Assembly: GCA_008638375.1 (NCBI GenBank)
Contig: CM018049.1
Span: 1 to 64,000, forward strand
DNA length: 64,000 nucleotides
Reading direction: 5' to 3'
Source: Nyssa sinensis
Lineage: Eukaryota; Streptophyta; Magnoliopsida; Cornales; Nyssaceae
Shown: in pieces, positions 10,421 to 24,460 of the stretch
Numbering within the stretch: the first letter of the stretch is position 1
How the letters are laid out: the number at the start of each line of letters is the position of its first letter
Notes under the pieces: generated by a model
Database searches by the model: none
What the model was told of the DNA's origin: nothing
The model's input: the letters and a program-made list of their open reading frames with translations, nothing else
Made by a program: the position numbers and the translations under genes

Positions 10421-13034
10421 GAAGATATAGGGTGACATAGAGTTAGGATTGTGAAATCTTGGGAAGTCAATGATCTGACAACAAATCTATATGAGAGATA
10501 GTCTGAGGAAGAATTAATGGATAGTGACATGAGGAGTTTGAAACTTCAGATGGATCGATGATATGTTAGAAACGTAAGGATTCTTGAATGCGTCATAGAT
10601 AGACCCTGACATGGTAAAGACAAATAAAGCCTCAGGAGATAATTATTGAATAAGCGAGACTGTCAAAGTGAACATTATGAAATGTAATGATTCTAAAAGG
10701 AGGCTGGCGCATGATAAAGATCATTGGGGAAAATTCAATAGATCTTCTCTATCTAGGTGACGATATGACATAACTATGGGCGGTACTTTATTGAGTTACT
10801 TGAATTCATTCCAAAAGGTAAATGATTAATGACTCTGAATGACCTTTGAGGATCAATGTGATTTGACAATCGAAGAGACTAGGATTTGTGAGATGATGTC
10901 TAAAAGAAAACCTGGTGAGGACAACGACTATGATACGATGATATATAATTCCTTGAGATACTACGAGAACAATTGTGATTAAGGTAGGAAGTAAGAACAA
11001 GTAAATATATGACACTAAGGAAGGTTGAGAACCTCCATGGTGGGAAAAACTTGACATAATCTTAGTAAACGTTGAATGTCAAATGTGACGATAAAATGAT
11101 GGGATGACAAATTGATTTAAACAATACTGAAATATGATATGAAGTCCAAAATGGACAAGATTGTGAATAGAAATACTTGCAAATGAATAAGGGCTAGTAT
11201 GATATTAAATCTTTGGTTACAGATGAGACTAATCATCTCACTGTGTGACTTTGAAGTCATAGAATGTACAGGGAACTCCCTATAAGGTTGAATAAGTTAT
11301 CTGAGAGAACAAATTGTAAAAAAAAGATAAATTTGAATAACGACTGGGGAGAAAAACGTAACATATGATGAAAAATCGAATATGATGGGTATGAAAAATT
11401 GGACACTGAATAACCTTTTGAGCAAAGGTAAGGGAAACCAAAATCATGGCTATAAATTCAGAAGTTATAAGACTTGGAAAGTTGAACTGTATAAACTGTT
11501 CAAAAATGATGTGGAAGGTTCAAAGCTGAACCAAATATGATATCACAGTTAAGGATACTTTCAAAAGTAGATTGTCATATGAAGAATTGATGACTTGGGT
11601 AAGAGACTACCCTAAGAAATTTTAGTAAGTCTATCAAGACTTAAAGAAAAGATAAATTGAGTATAATTGCTATATTTTAATTTATAAAGAATTGAGAAAT
11701 CAAAATTATGAAAGGCTCAATCGTGAACGAAAAATAAAAAAGTAATTGTACCTATTGATAATTTGAAAGAAATGGAGGAACCGATTTCCTCAACTGAACT
11801 AATTCATAAAAAGATGAATGCATACGAATTCGAAAACAGAGGCAGGTATGCCAATGAAATAGTACAAGATAGAACAAAAGAAGATTGATAAATCTTCAAC
11901 TTGAGTAACTCTTAGAAACGGACACGTGATTGAGAATTATGAATGAATATTATGAATAAATCTAAAGTTACCCTTCCATAAGGAAATGTTGTGATACAAA
12001 GGGCACTTGAGTGAACCATCCTTATATGAACCAAAGGGTGTTCATGAACATAAAAAAGAAATATGACACTAAAAATACAAAAGGGAAATTCAATGTTTGT
12101 GATAATTGAATTAAGTCTAATGGACAAAAAGAGACTTAAACGAGTAAAGTTACAAATCACGCAATCGAACACATATAATGAATCCAAGGCGGGATTCATG
12201 ACACAAAAAAAAATGAGAAAGAGCAGGGGAATTGAAAGGAAAGTAACCAGAAAGGAAAAAAGTTGTGTATAAGCTTCAAACAGGTGAAACTCTGATATTT
12301 TCCTCCTTGATCATTATTCTGAGCCTCCATATGAAAGCAAGTAGAATAGTGTAAATCAATCAAAGACTTTATCCTTAGCAAAGACTAAAGTACTTGAATA
12401 AGAAATCCAAGACAGTTTAAACAATAGAAGTGGTGTAGTCTAGTTACACCGTTGACTTTCTATGACCACTACTAAAGCAACTGATCGAAAAGAAAAGATC
12501 AAGGTGCTAGATACCATTACTTGGCACATGATGCACCATACGACACCAACAGAAGTTGGGAAACCATGAATGGTAAAGTAATCACGAACTTAGTGCCAAA
12601 CAAAACTAATGTAATGATTGGACATGGAACTAGTCATAATATAGATGACAATGGAAAATAGTCAAATAACTCAAAAGATGACTCAGAATGAGTAATAAAA
12701 GTATAATAGACCCATGACTACAAGTCCGTGAACTAAAGAAATAAGCTCTGAAATCCTAATAATAGAATTTGGAAACATTGAGTGTAAAGTCTCGAAAAAG
12801 TTAAAAGTCAAATCTGTGACTTTCAAGATCACTATTAAACTAAACAGAAAGGAGTATGAAAGAATTGTGGACCTTGTGTGAGGAACCTTCTTGTTTGAAG
12901 AGATGATGTCCTGAATGCTAGTGATGAGTCTGAGAGACAGATTAAAAAGGAAATTATGATGATGAAGTTGGCATGAAAAGATAATAGAACTTCCAAGATA
13001 TGAACATCCGAGTTTTGATGACAAAACTCATTTT

Positions 13035-13047
13035 AAGAGGGGTAGGA
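13035..13047 (+). promoter_or_regulatory. Polypurine tract of A1
   Basis: AAGAGGGGTAGGA immediately precedes TGTAACACC. The reversed element A6 has the same layout (TCCTACCCCCCTT at 49596). This is the expected plus-strand primer site of reverse transcription. Confidence 0.85.
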
Positions 13048-14235
13048 TGTAACACCCCGACCCAATTAAGCAAAGCAATTAACGATAATGAAAATTATCA
13101 TAAGATAATTTGCTTAATAACTATGGTTGATGTTAGATATGACTAACGACTTGGCATACAAAAGCAAATGCATAAATGATGAAAATAATCAATTATTAAT
13201 TAGAAACGACCGATGTGAGAATGCAATGTAATGCCGAGGGCCATGATTTGATAAAAGTATGGCAAGTGTTAATCGAGGAGTAACACGCAAGCGAATGTGA
13301 GAAATTAGTGCACTTAAGCAAGTTTAGCATAAGACACAAAGGGAGTGCGTTTAATCAAAATTATTTCGATATTTATGATAAACTTTTAAAATAATTATAA
13401 TACATTTAAATACATCAAGGCGAGACAATGAAGGCTATGGAAGCCCGATAAGATCTCGATTTATGAAATTGAAGAAATACAAGTAAATCGAGAATTTCTT
13501 TATAAAAATAATTTGTTTTCGGCATAAACCAAACTCAATGGAATGTGTTGAAAATAAAAAGTATGACATAAAGATTTAGCACACAATAATTAAAAAGCAA
13601 GGTGAGAATACGAAGGGATGTTTAAAACAATTAAGACAGTCTAAAACTCTAACAAATAATGCTAAGAAATGCCAAATAAGGCATAAGAAGGAAAAAGAGA
13701 AAACTGAAGCCATAAGGTGGCCAAAAAGGTTTGAACCCTAGACCAAAATGGGGAGACATTAAAGCCCAAAAAGAATACCATTTGGGCTGTGAGCACTTTG
13801 TGCTATATATTCTACCAAATATATATATATATATATATATGATGTTAATAAGCAAATATATATATATATATAGATATGCATAACATATGTTTTGGATATA
13901 TAAGCTGTAAGTGTGTAAGGTGTATGTGTGTAAGCAATGAGTGTGTGTGAGTTTATGAGTGGAGGATATAGGTGGCCATTGTGGGCTGCCTACAACTTAT
14001 AGATAAGCAAGAGGGGAGGTTACAGTACAGCTGCCACCCCAAACAAAAATAGTAGTAGACTGAAAGTATGGATGTATAGAGAGAAAGTGAGATAGCGAGA
14101 AAAGAAGAAGAAGAAGAAGAAGCAAAAGAAGAAGGAATTCAGACAAGTAGGAACTGTCTGAAGATTCAGTGGCTGGGGCTAGAAAAGAAGAAGTCACGTT
14201 GGAAGGTAAAAACAAAGCCAACTTTCATTTGTTTC
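13048..14235 (+). mobile_element. 3' LTR of A1 (A2), part 1
   Basis: Starts TGTAACACCCCGACCC and matches the 5' LTR from 13518 onward. It is split by C after GTTTC (14231-14235). It has its own GAA tract (14104-14122), AT tract and antisense tRNA-like stretch (about 13712-13790). Confidence 0.9.
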
Positions 14236-16140
14236 TATCACGACCCGAAACCCACCCTGTGCGGATCTCAGCATCGCTGACTGCCACCCTTAGGTCCGAG
14301 GACCTTAGGGCGAAGGCTCACATAAGTAGCGGTATCGAATAGATGTGCGACATGTGATTGCGGAAGCGTGAAAAACTTTTTCTTTTCTTTTCTTATTTTT
14401 AAATTACGTACATCCGTCCGGTACTGCCACTCTTTACATAGCATACATGATTTAACATTCAGAGTATAACTAGAAACTTAAAGACTTATAAACAATACAT
14501 GTTTAGTAGCCCCGTGGGGCTTATACATAACAGGGTACCACTTTACTAATACAAGATTTCATACTTAATTATCGTAGTGCTAGACAAAATTACTTGAACA
14601 TAACTTCCAAAAACTGGCAGATTCTTCATCATCATCTTTTAATCCAAACTGCCCTTAATCACCTGAAAGGGGGATCCGAACAAAGTCTGGGTAAGCTAAT
14701 CTAAGCTTGTGAGCAATTCCAGTATTCGTCATGGGGTTTCAATTAGCAGTGGTTTTTAGTATATAAGAGTTTGTAAAACATTAACCGCCAATTGCTAGTA
14801 TACTTGAATATAGAACATATGCATTTCTTAAAACAGATAGCTTTGAAACTATTTAAAAGTATTCAAGCTAACATATACTTCTTCATATAAAATATAGAAA
14901 CTTCAAAACATATGCATAGTGAAAATGAGGGTAAAACCTGCTTCCATTTTCAAACATAACATCTTCTTAAGCATAAAGCTTTGAAACATTTAAAGTGTTC
15001 AAGCTAGACTTATACATATGAACTTCAAAACATATAACATAACATGTATTTCTTAAATAGAGTATATAAAACTCAAACATATGCATATTGAAAATGAGGG
15101 TAAAACCTGCTTCCATTTTCAAAATCATTTGTCATCTTATCACTTTCATTAGTGGAATCCGTTTCGAACCAGACTCTCATATTACTTATAAATAGAGATA
15201 ACCTAACTGAACCGATCAGGATCGTCTTCCTGGTCCCTAAAAGGTAGGTATGACTCATTTCCTGACAGAATAGATAGGGTTCCTCGAGGTATCTCATTGC
15301 CTAGGGGACTAGGTCCTGCTACCGGGCATTTCACATGATAGGTCTGTCAAGTTCCTTACAACTCTCCTCACTACCTATGTGCTTACGTATTGTTTATCTG
15401 GTAAAACCTTTGTCAAGTGACTTTTATGAATGGTTAAAACATATGACATATAACCTTTGAAATGATGGGATAATCAAATTCAGAATATTTAATAATAATT
15501 GCATTTAAAATTTAGACATGCTGAAATATATTTGAAGGAAAAACTGTTGCGGAAAACCAATCACTGAGCATGTCACAATAGGGTTATAAAACAAAGCAAT
15601 TTAAAACTGAATCATGTAAATACTAAATTTGAAATTTAAACATTTCATATCTTTTGAACTTAAAACCTTTTGAAATCCATGGAGTTAAATCTCCACTTCA
15701 AACACAGGGTTACTCACCTTGGTTCTTTAGGGTTAGTGCTAATAATGCGCTTTCCCACTTTCCTTGTAGTTCCTAAGAATAATTCATAAATATCTCATCA
15801 ACTTCACATTCATTGTAATATCATCTCGATATTCCTTAACTTATGCTTAAATCGTATTAGATCCTAAAACGATTTCATAATTTCATATGTACTTAACTTA
15901 ACTCGTACTCTTAACCTATGACACAATTTTATGTGTTAGGAATTTAATTCATTTCAATTTATACTCTTCTGGTAGCCCCATTAACTTTAAATTAAAGTTA
16001 TTTATTTCATATGTTTACGTGTCGTGTCTTTCGTAGTTCATTTCCTCGTATACGCCTTAGATTAGTACTTTGGTATTACTTTAATTTATAGTCATCTGAC
16101 AGATGCTATTCAAAAAATTTTATGTCTTTTTATTTTAGAC

Positions 16141-16640
16141 ATTTCTTTTGGTCAAATAGACTCTACCATTGAGTCCGGAGCGTCGAAGAAAGTCAGTTTA
16201 GGCTTTCCTAACATTTAATTCGGACTTTTATATGTAAAAGGACAAAATGGTCTTTTATCATTTTACGTGTCATATTTTTCATACTTCGTTTCGTAATTTG
16301 GACTCCATTATTGAGCCTGGAAGGTCGAAGAAAGTCAATTTAGACCTTCTCTGGTTTCATTTTGGCTTTAGAGGTACCAGGGGTATTTTGGTCATTTTAC
16401 CCATTTACGTGTCTTTATTTTCTGGGACCCCATCTCGTGTCGTGAACCTCACCATTGGACTCAGAAGGTCCGAGATAGTAAGAATACACTAATAACTTGT
16501 TAATTTTGGACAAGGGGTATTTTGGTCATTTATCCCCTGTACGTGTCTTTATTTTCAGGCCCCGTCTCATAAAACAGACCCTACCATTAGTCTCAGAATA
16601 TCCAAAATAGTAAGTATACACTATTCATATGTTTAATTTG
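16141..16640 (-). repeat. Tandem inverted-repeat array, C
   Basis: Four units with cores near 16158-16182 (CTCTACCATTGAGTCCGGAG), 16303, 16448 and 16585. Spacing is about 140 bp. They match the D and F units on the opposite strand. Confidence 0.75.
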
Positions 16641-17064
16641 GACTTCATTTGCTTCATATATGACTCAGGGGTAAAATAATAATTTTGCTTTATTTATTAA
16701 ATAATTATTTAATTATTTTCCAGGGGTGTAATTGCATAAAATTCTCATCAGTTGGGCCACAGTAGAATTTCTCAGAAACTCTGGGGTCAATCCGTAATAA
16801 GGAAAAGGTTTGGTTTATTTAATTTCAAATAATCAAAAAACCAAGTGGGTTCGGTTTAAATCCAAGTGAACCAGTCCGGTCCGTTCGTAAGCCAACCGGT
16901 TTAGCCGGTTTTATACGTGTTGCCTGATGTCATGATGACATCATCCCTAGCGTTTATTTAAAATTTAATCATAAATGAAATGCTGTCATTCCAATAATTC
17001 GATGGCAAACCCAGAGGCTGCCACGTGTCCGAGTCGACTCAACCTGGTTTTTAAAGCTGAGTTG

Positions 17065-20000
17065 TGTAGAGACTTGAAAAAAAAAAATTAATAATAAAAT
17101 AAAATATAGGGAATATAAAATGGGACCCGAACGATATCCAATATTGGTAAATAAATAATTAAATTGAGCCCCGACTTTATATCACATTTACTAGCATTTT
17201 ATAATATTTTGTGGAATAAAATATTTATAAAATATTTAATAGGGTAAGATAGAAAAAAAAAAAAAAAAAAAAGAATAGAAAAGAAATATCAGGTGGGTGT
17301 CGGCAACCTTGGGGAGTGTAGCATCTAATGTGTGGTGTGTGTTTGAGTGTAGAGAAACAAAGGAGAAACCGAGAGAGAGATGGGGAACAAAACAGGGGCT
17401 GGTCGCGTGAGAACAGGGGAAGAAAAGAAAAGAGAGAAAGAGAAAAAGAGAAAGGGGAAAAAGAGAGAGAAGAAGAGAGGAGAAGAGGGGCGACGGAGGG
17501 GGGAATCCTGACGGTGGCCTCGGTCTTCAAGCGTGCCAGGTCGGCCTCCGTTGCCAACGATCCCGCATCAGTCCACTCGGTGTTCTCACGGATTCAGATT
17601 TTTTTGACGAGCTAAATCCAACTCGGTTTTGGTCGGTGAGATGAGCAAGTGATGACGATGATGGTGGAGGAGATCGATGCTCATATATATATATATATAG
17701 ATATGGCAGTTCGGGAAGAAAGAAGGAGGAGTAACGGTAGTATGGTTGGGCTTCGAAGCCGAGATCTTTGCGGCTAAATCAGTCCATTGGGTTGTTCGAA
17801 TCCAGTAGTAGTGCAGAGGTACATATATATATATATATATAATTGCTGTGTCAGTGAAGCTTGTGCATGGATATATGTATATATAGGGGGCTTGATTTGT
17901 GTTGCGGTTTGTGTGTGTGTGGCTGTTTGGGTTTGACGCAGAGCAGGAGAGTGGAGCAGTCGTGGGTTTGGAGAAGAGATGAAGCGATGACGATGTTACG
18001 GCAGTAGTGGATGGGTTTTATGATGCGTATGGGTGTTGAGATGGTGATGGGTTCCTCTGTTTTGCTGTTCTAGTAGAGAACAGAGGTGAACATCAGGCTT
18101 ATTGGGTTCAGGATGTTGCGGTTTTTGTGATGAATTGGATTGCTGATTCGGTCATGGCCGTGGTTGGGTTTATTGATCCGGTTGTGTCGGTGTTTGGAGG
18201 TGATGCTTGTGTAAGGATTGTGGTTTGTGATTTGAATTGAGGGTCGACTGCCCTGTTTGTTTTGTGGTTTCTGTCGGGGGGCTCGGTTGTCGTTGCTGTG
18301 TGTGTATAGTGGCAGCAGATGTGGGGATATTGCAGGATTTGGGTTTGGGTGATTGAAAGGTAACAGAAAATGGTTCGGTCTGATTTTGTTGATCCAACAG
18401 CGCCTATGTTTGGAGGTGAAGTTGGGAATTGGGATTCAAATGCGAGTTATGGGACGGATTGTCTCACGAGGTTCGATCAAGTGTCGATTTCTTGTTGCTT
18501 TGTTGAACCTCCTGGTAGTTGGTTTGTTGAAGGGAAATTGATTTGTATGGATGGAAAAAAAAAAAAGGGAGTGATGTTAGTGTCCGTGTTTGGAATGTAT
18601 AGATTGAATTGTTTGTGGTTTGAATTAAGGGAGAGGAGAATTGCAGCAGAGTAATCTATGTTACATATGGGTGTGTCTGTGTGTATAGGGATGCATAGAG
18701 GGAGACGGAAGCAACAGATAGGTTTCATGAGACTAATTGAAGAATCAGACCCATATAGGCAATATATTAGCGTGACTGGAGTACCAGCAGTACCATAGCT
18801 ATTTTCCATAGCCTATCATCAATATAGATGGAATTATTAAGTCTTGAACAAGATGAGTTCTGAAATAGAGTGCTGGTAGAATGGACAATTGGTGAAGCTT
18901 CTGGTTGGGTCCAAAGATGTTGAGCCATTGCTGCACCTCATGTTCTTGGAAGTCAAGGTGTGTAGAGTGGACAGCTTTGAAGTTGAAAGGACTGCTCTAG
19001 AGCTGAGATATAGATGCTTGGATAATGCTCATGGGTCTTCCTCTTGCTGTAATGGTGATAAAGAAGTTGGCTCACAATCATCAACGGAGAGAGAGCTGCC
19101 AGTATTTTATAGAGATGATAGAGATAGGGTTTCTTCCACGAAAGGTCACATTTGAGATACTATATTGAGGATTGATACAGTCTGATGTGTTGAGAATTTG
19201 GAGAAGATTAAAGGAGCAACTGGAGGAAGAGAAAGTTCTTCAATATCTGATGGATGGGATGATAAAAGGACAGAATCTGTCAGGATCATCATCTGCTTGA
19301 GGGAAAAAGGCTGAAAAAGGAACCGTGGACTAAAGATGAACTTGGTTGATTGGATTGCATAGTGGATATAGCTTCTTAGGGTTGAGATAACCCGATCAGG
19401 TATGGTACTTTACTAAGTAAGGAATAGAATTAAATTAGGATTGATGTGCATATTGATTGAATGCTTTTGTGCTTATCTGAGGATAGAAGATCACGTAGGA
19501 CTTAATTGCTTCCTTGAGTTGATTGTTTATATGTTTCCGTGCTCTTTATGATTATTTGGGAATTGTGACTTACTTCTTGCGTTGCCATCATATGTGATTT
19601 ATGTTTTAGAAGGATTGTTGATGTTGTGACATGTGGATTGTATAAGTATTGAGATTGATTATGCATGATGCGTATATTTGTGGATGAGTTCTTCTGATTC
19701 AGATGCTATTGTTATTTTTAAGAGGACGATATTGTTTAAAAAGCATGCTTTATGCATTGGTGAAATGTTTTATTGAGATTGCGATATTGCATGATGAAAT
19801 CATAGCATATTGGCATCGTGTGATTCCTTGAAAGCATAGTGTGGGTCAGCACGAGGTGCTGGTGCATTATGAGGGTGCAGATCCTGTGGTGAAAAACCCA
19901 AAATTGGCCATTAGGTACTCGCAGGCCTACGGGGTCCGGACCGTAAAGCGAGATATATATTGGTACTTGCATGCCAACGGGGAAGAACCGTGAAGCGAGA

Positions 20001-20785
20001 CATGGGTGTGACATTGAGATGCATGGGTATGTCATGTATATTGCATGTGCATGTGTTGATGAATTTGTGAACGTGATATAGAGTTTTATACAGATGTAGT
20101 TTGTACATTGCCATTATATATTGTATGCATAATTAGGGAGGCATGTAGATATGCATGTACACTTGCACATGCCACGACTTAATTTTGTTCCTTGCATTAG
20201 TATTGTACCATACCAGCATGTTGGCGCTGACCCATTCGTGGGCACAGGTTTCAGATAAAGCTCCTGGTACGCGGGACTTGATGAAGGAGAGGAAATAAAT
20301 TTGGAAGAATATTTGGGCCCTTGGGGCATAATTTGAGATTATAAAAGATTGGCGTGTTTCTGAAAAGAATGAAATGGCATTGTATATTGTACTAGATATT
20401 GAATTTGTGATCTTTTAGTTTAAATGTAGGAGTAGACGTGATGGATTGTATAAGTAGGCGATGTATATTTAACTTTGATAAGGTTGTGGCCATCGAGTGA
20501 GGATGGATTGTGATGTATTTGTAATTATATGATGTTATATGACGTATTGTGATTATCAGGAGGAAAAAGGCTCGAAAAACAAAGGAGGTTCTGCCGAAAT
20601 TTTTTTTAAAACAGGAATGTATGTGTATTGATGGATGTATAGTTATGTTAGTGGAATAGGCTTGTATCTAAATTAGTTAAATTATTTATTAATTGTTATT
20701 TCTTTATTTATTCGTTTATCTATTTTCTTCTTTTGTTTCGTTCAGTCGCGTCCCCAGGGTTCGGTCGGGAATTCGGGGCGTGACA
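17065..20785 (+). mobile_element. Solo LTR K inserted in C
   Basis: Begins TGTAGAGACTTGAAAA and ends GAATTCGGGGCGTGACA, flanked by AGTTG on both sides (17060-17064 and 20786-20790). It is the same family as J, and G is related. It has a GA-rich leader (17370-17500), a donor CAG|GTATGGTAC near 19398 and an acceptor TTTCAG|ATAAAGC near 20255. Near 19875-20010 it carries the block shared by J, K and G. No coding domain found; the several 60-110 codon frames between 17225 and 19155 show no recognisable motif. Confidence 0.85.
19870..20010 (+). repeat. Conserved block with two-copy GCCAACGGGG repeat in K
   Basis: GTGGTGAAAAACCC then two copies of a unit of about 50 bp that contains CC(A/T)ACGGGG, ACCGT and AAGCGAGA. 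The same block is at 51430-51570 in J and, reversed and reduced, at 57540-57620 in G. It is the best-conserved stretch of this LTR family. Confidence 0.7.
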
Positions 20786-22091
20786 AGTTGACTCACTGTC
20801 TTCTTCCCCACTTCGACCCTTACGTTGCCCTAGTTGCAGGTTTATATTTTCTTTAATTTTGTGAAGTTTGGATCAAGGTTTCTTGACTGTTTTCAACTTA
20901 TTTCATTTCTGGAACATCATTTAAGAGTTTGACATTCATTTGGAAGATCAAACTGATCTCTTTAGCTCGTTTCAAGGTTTGATAATCAAACCTGTAAATG
21001 GGTCGTAAATGCTCATTTCTGAGCCAAATCACCTACGGTTTGTTCTATGGTGATCCTCTTTTCAGGAGGATTCAGTTCCCATTCATAAAAGTGGATTAAA
21101 TCATGAGTTTTAAGGTTTGGGGTGTAAACCCGTAACCTGCAAGTTGATATTTGAGGGTCAATTCTTTTGAGTTTTGATTGCGATCATAGGTTTTTAACAT
21201 GCTTGTAGGATCTAGTTTTTGTCTCCATAAACCAAACAAGGTTTGGTTATGATGAAATCGGACCTGCTTTAGCAAGGTCTTTAATGGCGGTTTCTTCTGG
21301 GTTTCATGTTTTGAGGTGGTTTTAAGTTTAGATTTCATGCTTGTTATTGTTTAGAACATGTTCTAAGCATTATATATACATAAAAAAGTTAAAAAAAACC
21401 TATCTGCATGCTTAAATTCTAGAGAGAGAATTTGACAAGTTCATGTGTTCGCACCTTTTGGGTTGTTGTTCTTGCCCCTTTTCCTCTCTGATTCTTCCTC
21501 TATCCTCCTCAGTTCCCTTCGTTTGATTTCTTTCACAAGAAACAAGCATGGTTTACATGCTTTTAAAGAGAACCAACCGACCCTTCTCTCTCCTCTCTCT
21601 CTCTCTCTACACGTCCCAGCCCCTATCCTTGACTTCTCATAAATTTCTCTTACACCTAATAAATTTAACTTTCTAATTTCTTAGCTTTTCCTTCAATCTA
21701 TGCTTGATATTTTGCATGTATAATATATATATTATATGTTACACAACACACACATGCACATGAGAACACACACACACTCTCTCTGCCGACACACACACCC
21801 ACTTGCACACTGTTTGGGCACACACTCAAAGATATTTTGTGTTTTATATGTCTATTATATACACACATACATACATACTTAATCACATGTTCATATACAT
21901 AACACATATTTCATGTGTGTAATTGTGTGCCATAATCTTTTAATCTTAATTAAAAATGATTATCTTAATTAATTAATTTTAAAAAATAAATCAATTATTC
22001 TCTTGAGTGTAAATATCTTTACACTAATTTTCCTTAATTTCGTAATGTGTGCCAGATGACCCGGTATCCCGGGTCGGAATATCACAATTTC

Positions 22092-22571
22092 TCTCTCTAG
22101 AAACCATTCAAAAACCTAGTTTTTAATGGATATTAATGACATGCATGTATTTTATATTGATGAGGGATAAAAATTAAGAGAAAAATGGTGAAGTTTGAGG
22201 CTTAGAAACCCTAGAACTAGTAAAACCCAAAATTGTAAAAAATGAAGTTTTTGTGTAAACGTGACTTAAGCTTGAAACCTCTTACATGGATCAAAATAGC
22301 ATTAAAAAAAGATCATGCTGCAACTTAAATGGATTAAGATGGTCAAGAGACCAAGGAGAAAAGCTAAGTTGTAAGTTTGGCTTAGTTGTTGTGGGTAATC
22401 AAATTGTGATCAATTCGTGGGGCTTAAGCAACAGGAACTTGTTCCCTAGGAATTTAGAAATTTGCAGTAAGAAATTGGGGCCACAATAGTGCAACCCAAC
22501 ATTTTTGGGCATTCCGGACTCAATGGGGAGTCCAATTTGTGAAATTTAATCCTAAAAAATACGAACGGGCA
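22092..22571 (+). mobile_element. 3' LTR of A1 (A2), part 2
   Basis: Continues the A LTR from CTCTCTCTAGAAACC. Compared with the 5' LTR it has lost about 0.7 kb (the equivalent of roughly 1146-1848), joining AATTGGGGCC to ATAGTGCAACC. A6 keeps that segment, so this is a deletion in A2. Confidence 0.85.
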
Positions 22572-23959
22572 TGTCACGACCCGAAACCCACCCTATGCGG
22601 ATCTCGTGTCGCGGGGCCGACCCGAAGGCCGTCCCTACTTTTTCCATTCCTGTATCATAGTACTAATATGCAAAGTACTAAAACCTCAAAACAATAACAG
22701 CGGAAGTCTTATCAGTAATAGTACATCAGCGGAAGTCTTTCAATACACAATGTTAGCGGAAGTCTTTACAATATATAATATGGTTCTACATAAGCAAAAT
22801 AAGAACCAAACGTAACCAGCACCCGAGGGTGGTGAATACATGGGAGAACTAAGACATAGACTGATACAGTTCCTCAAAAATGTCCTCCTACGCTCTCAGA
22901 CTCCTACTGGGGTCTTGCAGCGTCATCACCTGAAATGGGGGTAAATGGGGGGAAATGAGCTACGAGAGCTCAGCAAGTAAAAACAGATCTCCGACACTGG
23001 TATCGATAAGATACAAATCCATGAATAAGATTATGATAGCCAATCATAAGGAAGGAGATGCTGTAATAGCCAATGAGAACAGTTGCCATGAAGGCCAATG
23101 AATAATAAGTCACAATGTTCAATTAGGAGCAATGGATACACCATCAACATGAATCTCTCAACAATAATACAACAACAAGAAGTACTGCCCCAATAAACCG
23201 ATCATAATCAATTCAATGAAGAGTGTCCTCTCAGTTTAAGATAAGTCACAAGGAATAGTGTTATTCGATAACGTAATCATACCAATTCTTAAGAGATGCA
23301 TTTACTCTGTTCTCAGGTAAAATGCCAATGTAAATGTAAATGAAATGCCAATGGGAATGCAATGAAAATGCCAATGTTTATGCCAGTCAATTGCCGGTGG
23401 AAAGCCTTCGAGGAATTCATTCCTGCCACCTGTCCATTTATGTACTTGACCCTTAGGTCTCCAGTTAATACAGAAAGAATCGGATGGATATTGTGACTGA
23501 GCACAAATCCCGTATTCATAACATATCATGATTATTCATAATTCCATAGAAGTATAAAATGGAATATCATATATTCAGTAAAGACATAGCAGTAAGCCTT
23601 TCCAGGCATGGTTCACAATAAAGACATAGCAGACAATAAAGACATAGCAGTAAGCCTTTCAAGGCATGGTTCACATGATAACAACGACATAGCAGTCAAT
23701 CAATGTCCACAAGATAGAACAATATCGCATTGTGGATTACAATAACGTGAAGTACTTTCAAGAGTACAAGTTTGGCAGTAAAGAGAATAACTTGGCTTGG
23801 AAACACCATATGGAAGAGAAAGGGAATTTACTTACTTCTATCGTGATTCTATCTCAGAAATCCGTGAACGTACCCTTGCCTTTGGAGTTTCCTATATATC
23901 AGTGAATACGTTTCAGAATAAATGCTATTCATCAAATTTTATGCCTTTCTATCATAAGT

Positions 23960-24320
23960 ATTTCAAATACTAATTTAGACTTTACCATTGAGTCCGGAAC
24001 GCCAAAGAAAGTCGGTTTAGGCTTTCGCGGAATTCCATTTGGAATTTTGTACTAAAAAGGGCAAAATGGTCATTTTGCACTTTTACGGTATTTTATCCAT
24101 CGGGGTTCCGTCTCATAAAACGGATCCCACCATTGGACTCAGAACGTCCGAGATAATAAGTTTTGACTATTCACTTAACTCAATTGGAGTCCATTTAACT
24201 CACTTTTGAGGCAGGGGCAATTTGGTCATTTTTACAGGTCTTTATTTTTCGGGACCTCGTCTCATGACGGGGACCTCACCATTGGACTTAGGAGGTCCAA
24301 GATAGTAAGAATACATATAT
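23960..24320 (-). repeat. Tandem inverted-repeat array, B1
   Basis: Three units with cores near 23985, 24130 and 24276 (ACCATTGAGTCCGGAACG, ACCATTGGACTCAGAACG, ACCATTGGACTTAGGAGG). Spacing is about 145 bp. Confidence 0.75.
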
Positions 24321-24460
24321 AACTTATCTTATTTGGATACCGGGCATTTCGGGTCTATTTAATTTAATTAACTAATTTTAATTAAATTAAATTCCATCAA
24401 ACATTATATATATATATATATATATATATTTAGTTTCCATTATATAAACGGATGAAATGG

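Larger units (their letters stand above)
9923..13047 (+). mobile_element. Non-coding internal region of A1 (LARD-like)
   Basis: 3.1 kb between the 5' LTR end and the 3' LTR start. Reading all frames I find no gag or pol motif: no zinc knuckle, no protease DTGA, no FxDD. Stops are frequent. The first 500 bp are degenerate repeats with a small hairpin. The same sequence recurs at 36715-37747 (+), 40627-41540 (-) and 49596-49878 (-), so it is a defined family interior and not random decay of one copy. A conserved non-coding interior with LTRs over 4 kb is the definition of LARDs; movement would depend on proteins from another element. Confidence 0.75.
14236..22086 (-). mobile_element. Solo LTR C, minus orientation, holding K
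   Basis: On the + strand it begins TATCACGACCCGAAACCC and ends CCCGGGTCGGAATATCACA. Flanks are GTTTC and ATTTC; the unoccupied site in the 5' LTR reads GTTTC. Read on the minus strand it starts TGTGATATTCCGACCC and ends GGGTTTCGGGTCGTGATA, like the other LTRs here. Excluding K it is about 4.1 kb. It is closely related to F but lacks F's first ORF exon, while keeping the exon between TTCTTAG and GTGAGTAACC (15772-15718, minus). No pol, so a solo LTR. Confidence 0.8.

Noticed and set aside
17225..17615. Frames rich in S/F/L (minus) and E/R/K (plus)
   Set aside because: Both strands of the GA-rich leader in K; low complexity only.
18353..19155. Captured host gene fragment in K
   Set aside because: Several frames of 60-95 codons but no recognisable domain, no continuous frame and no splice-consistent chain.
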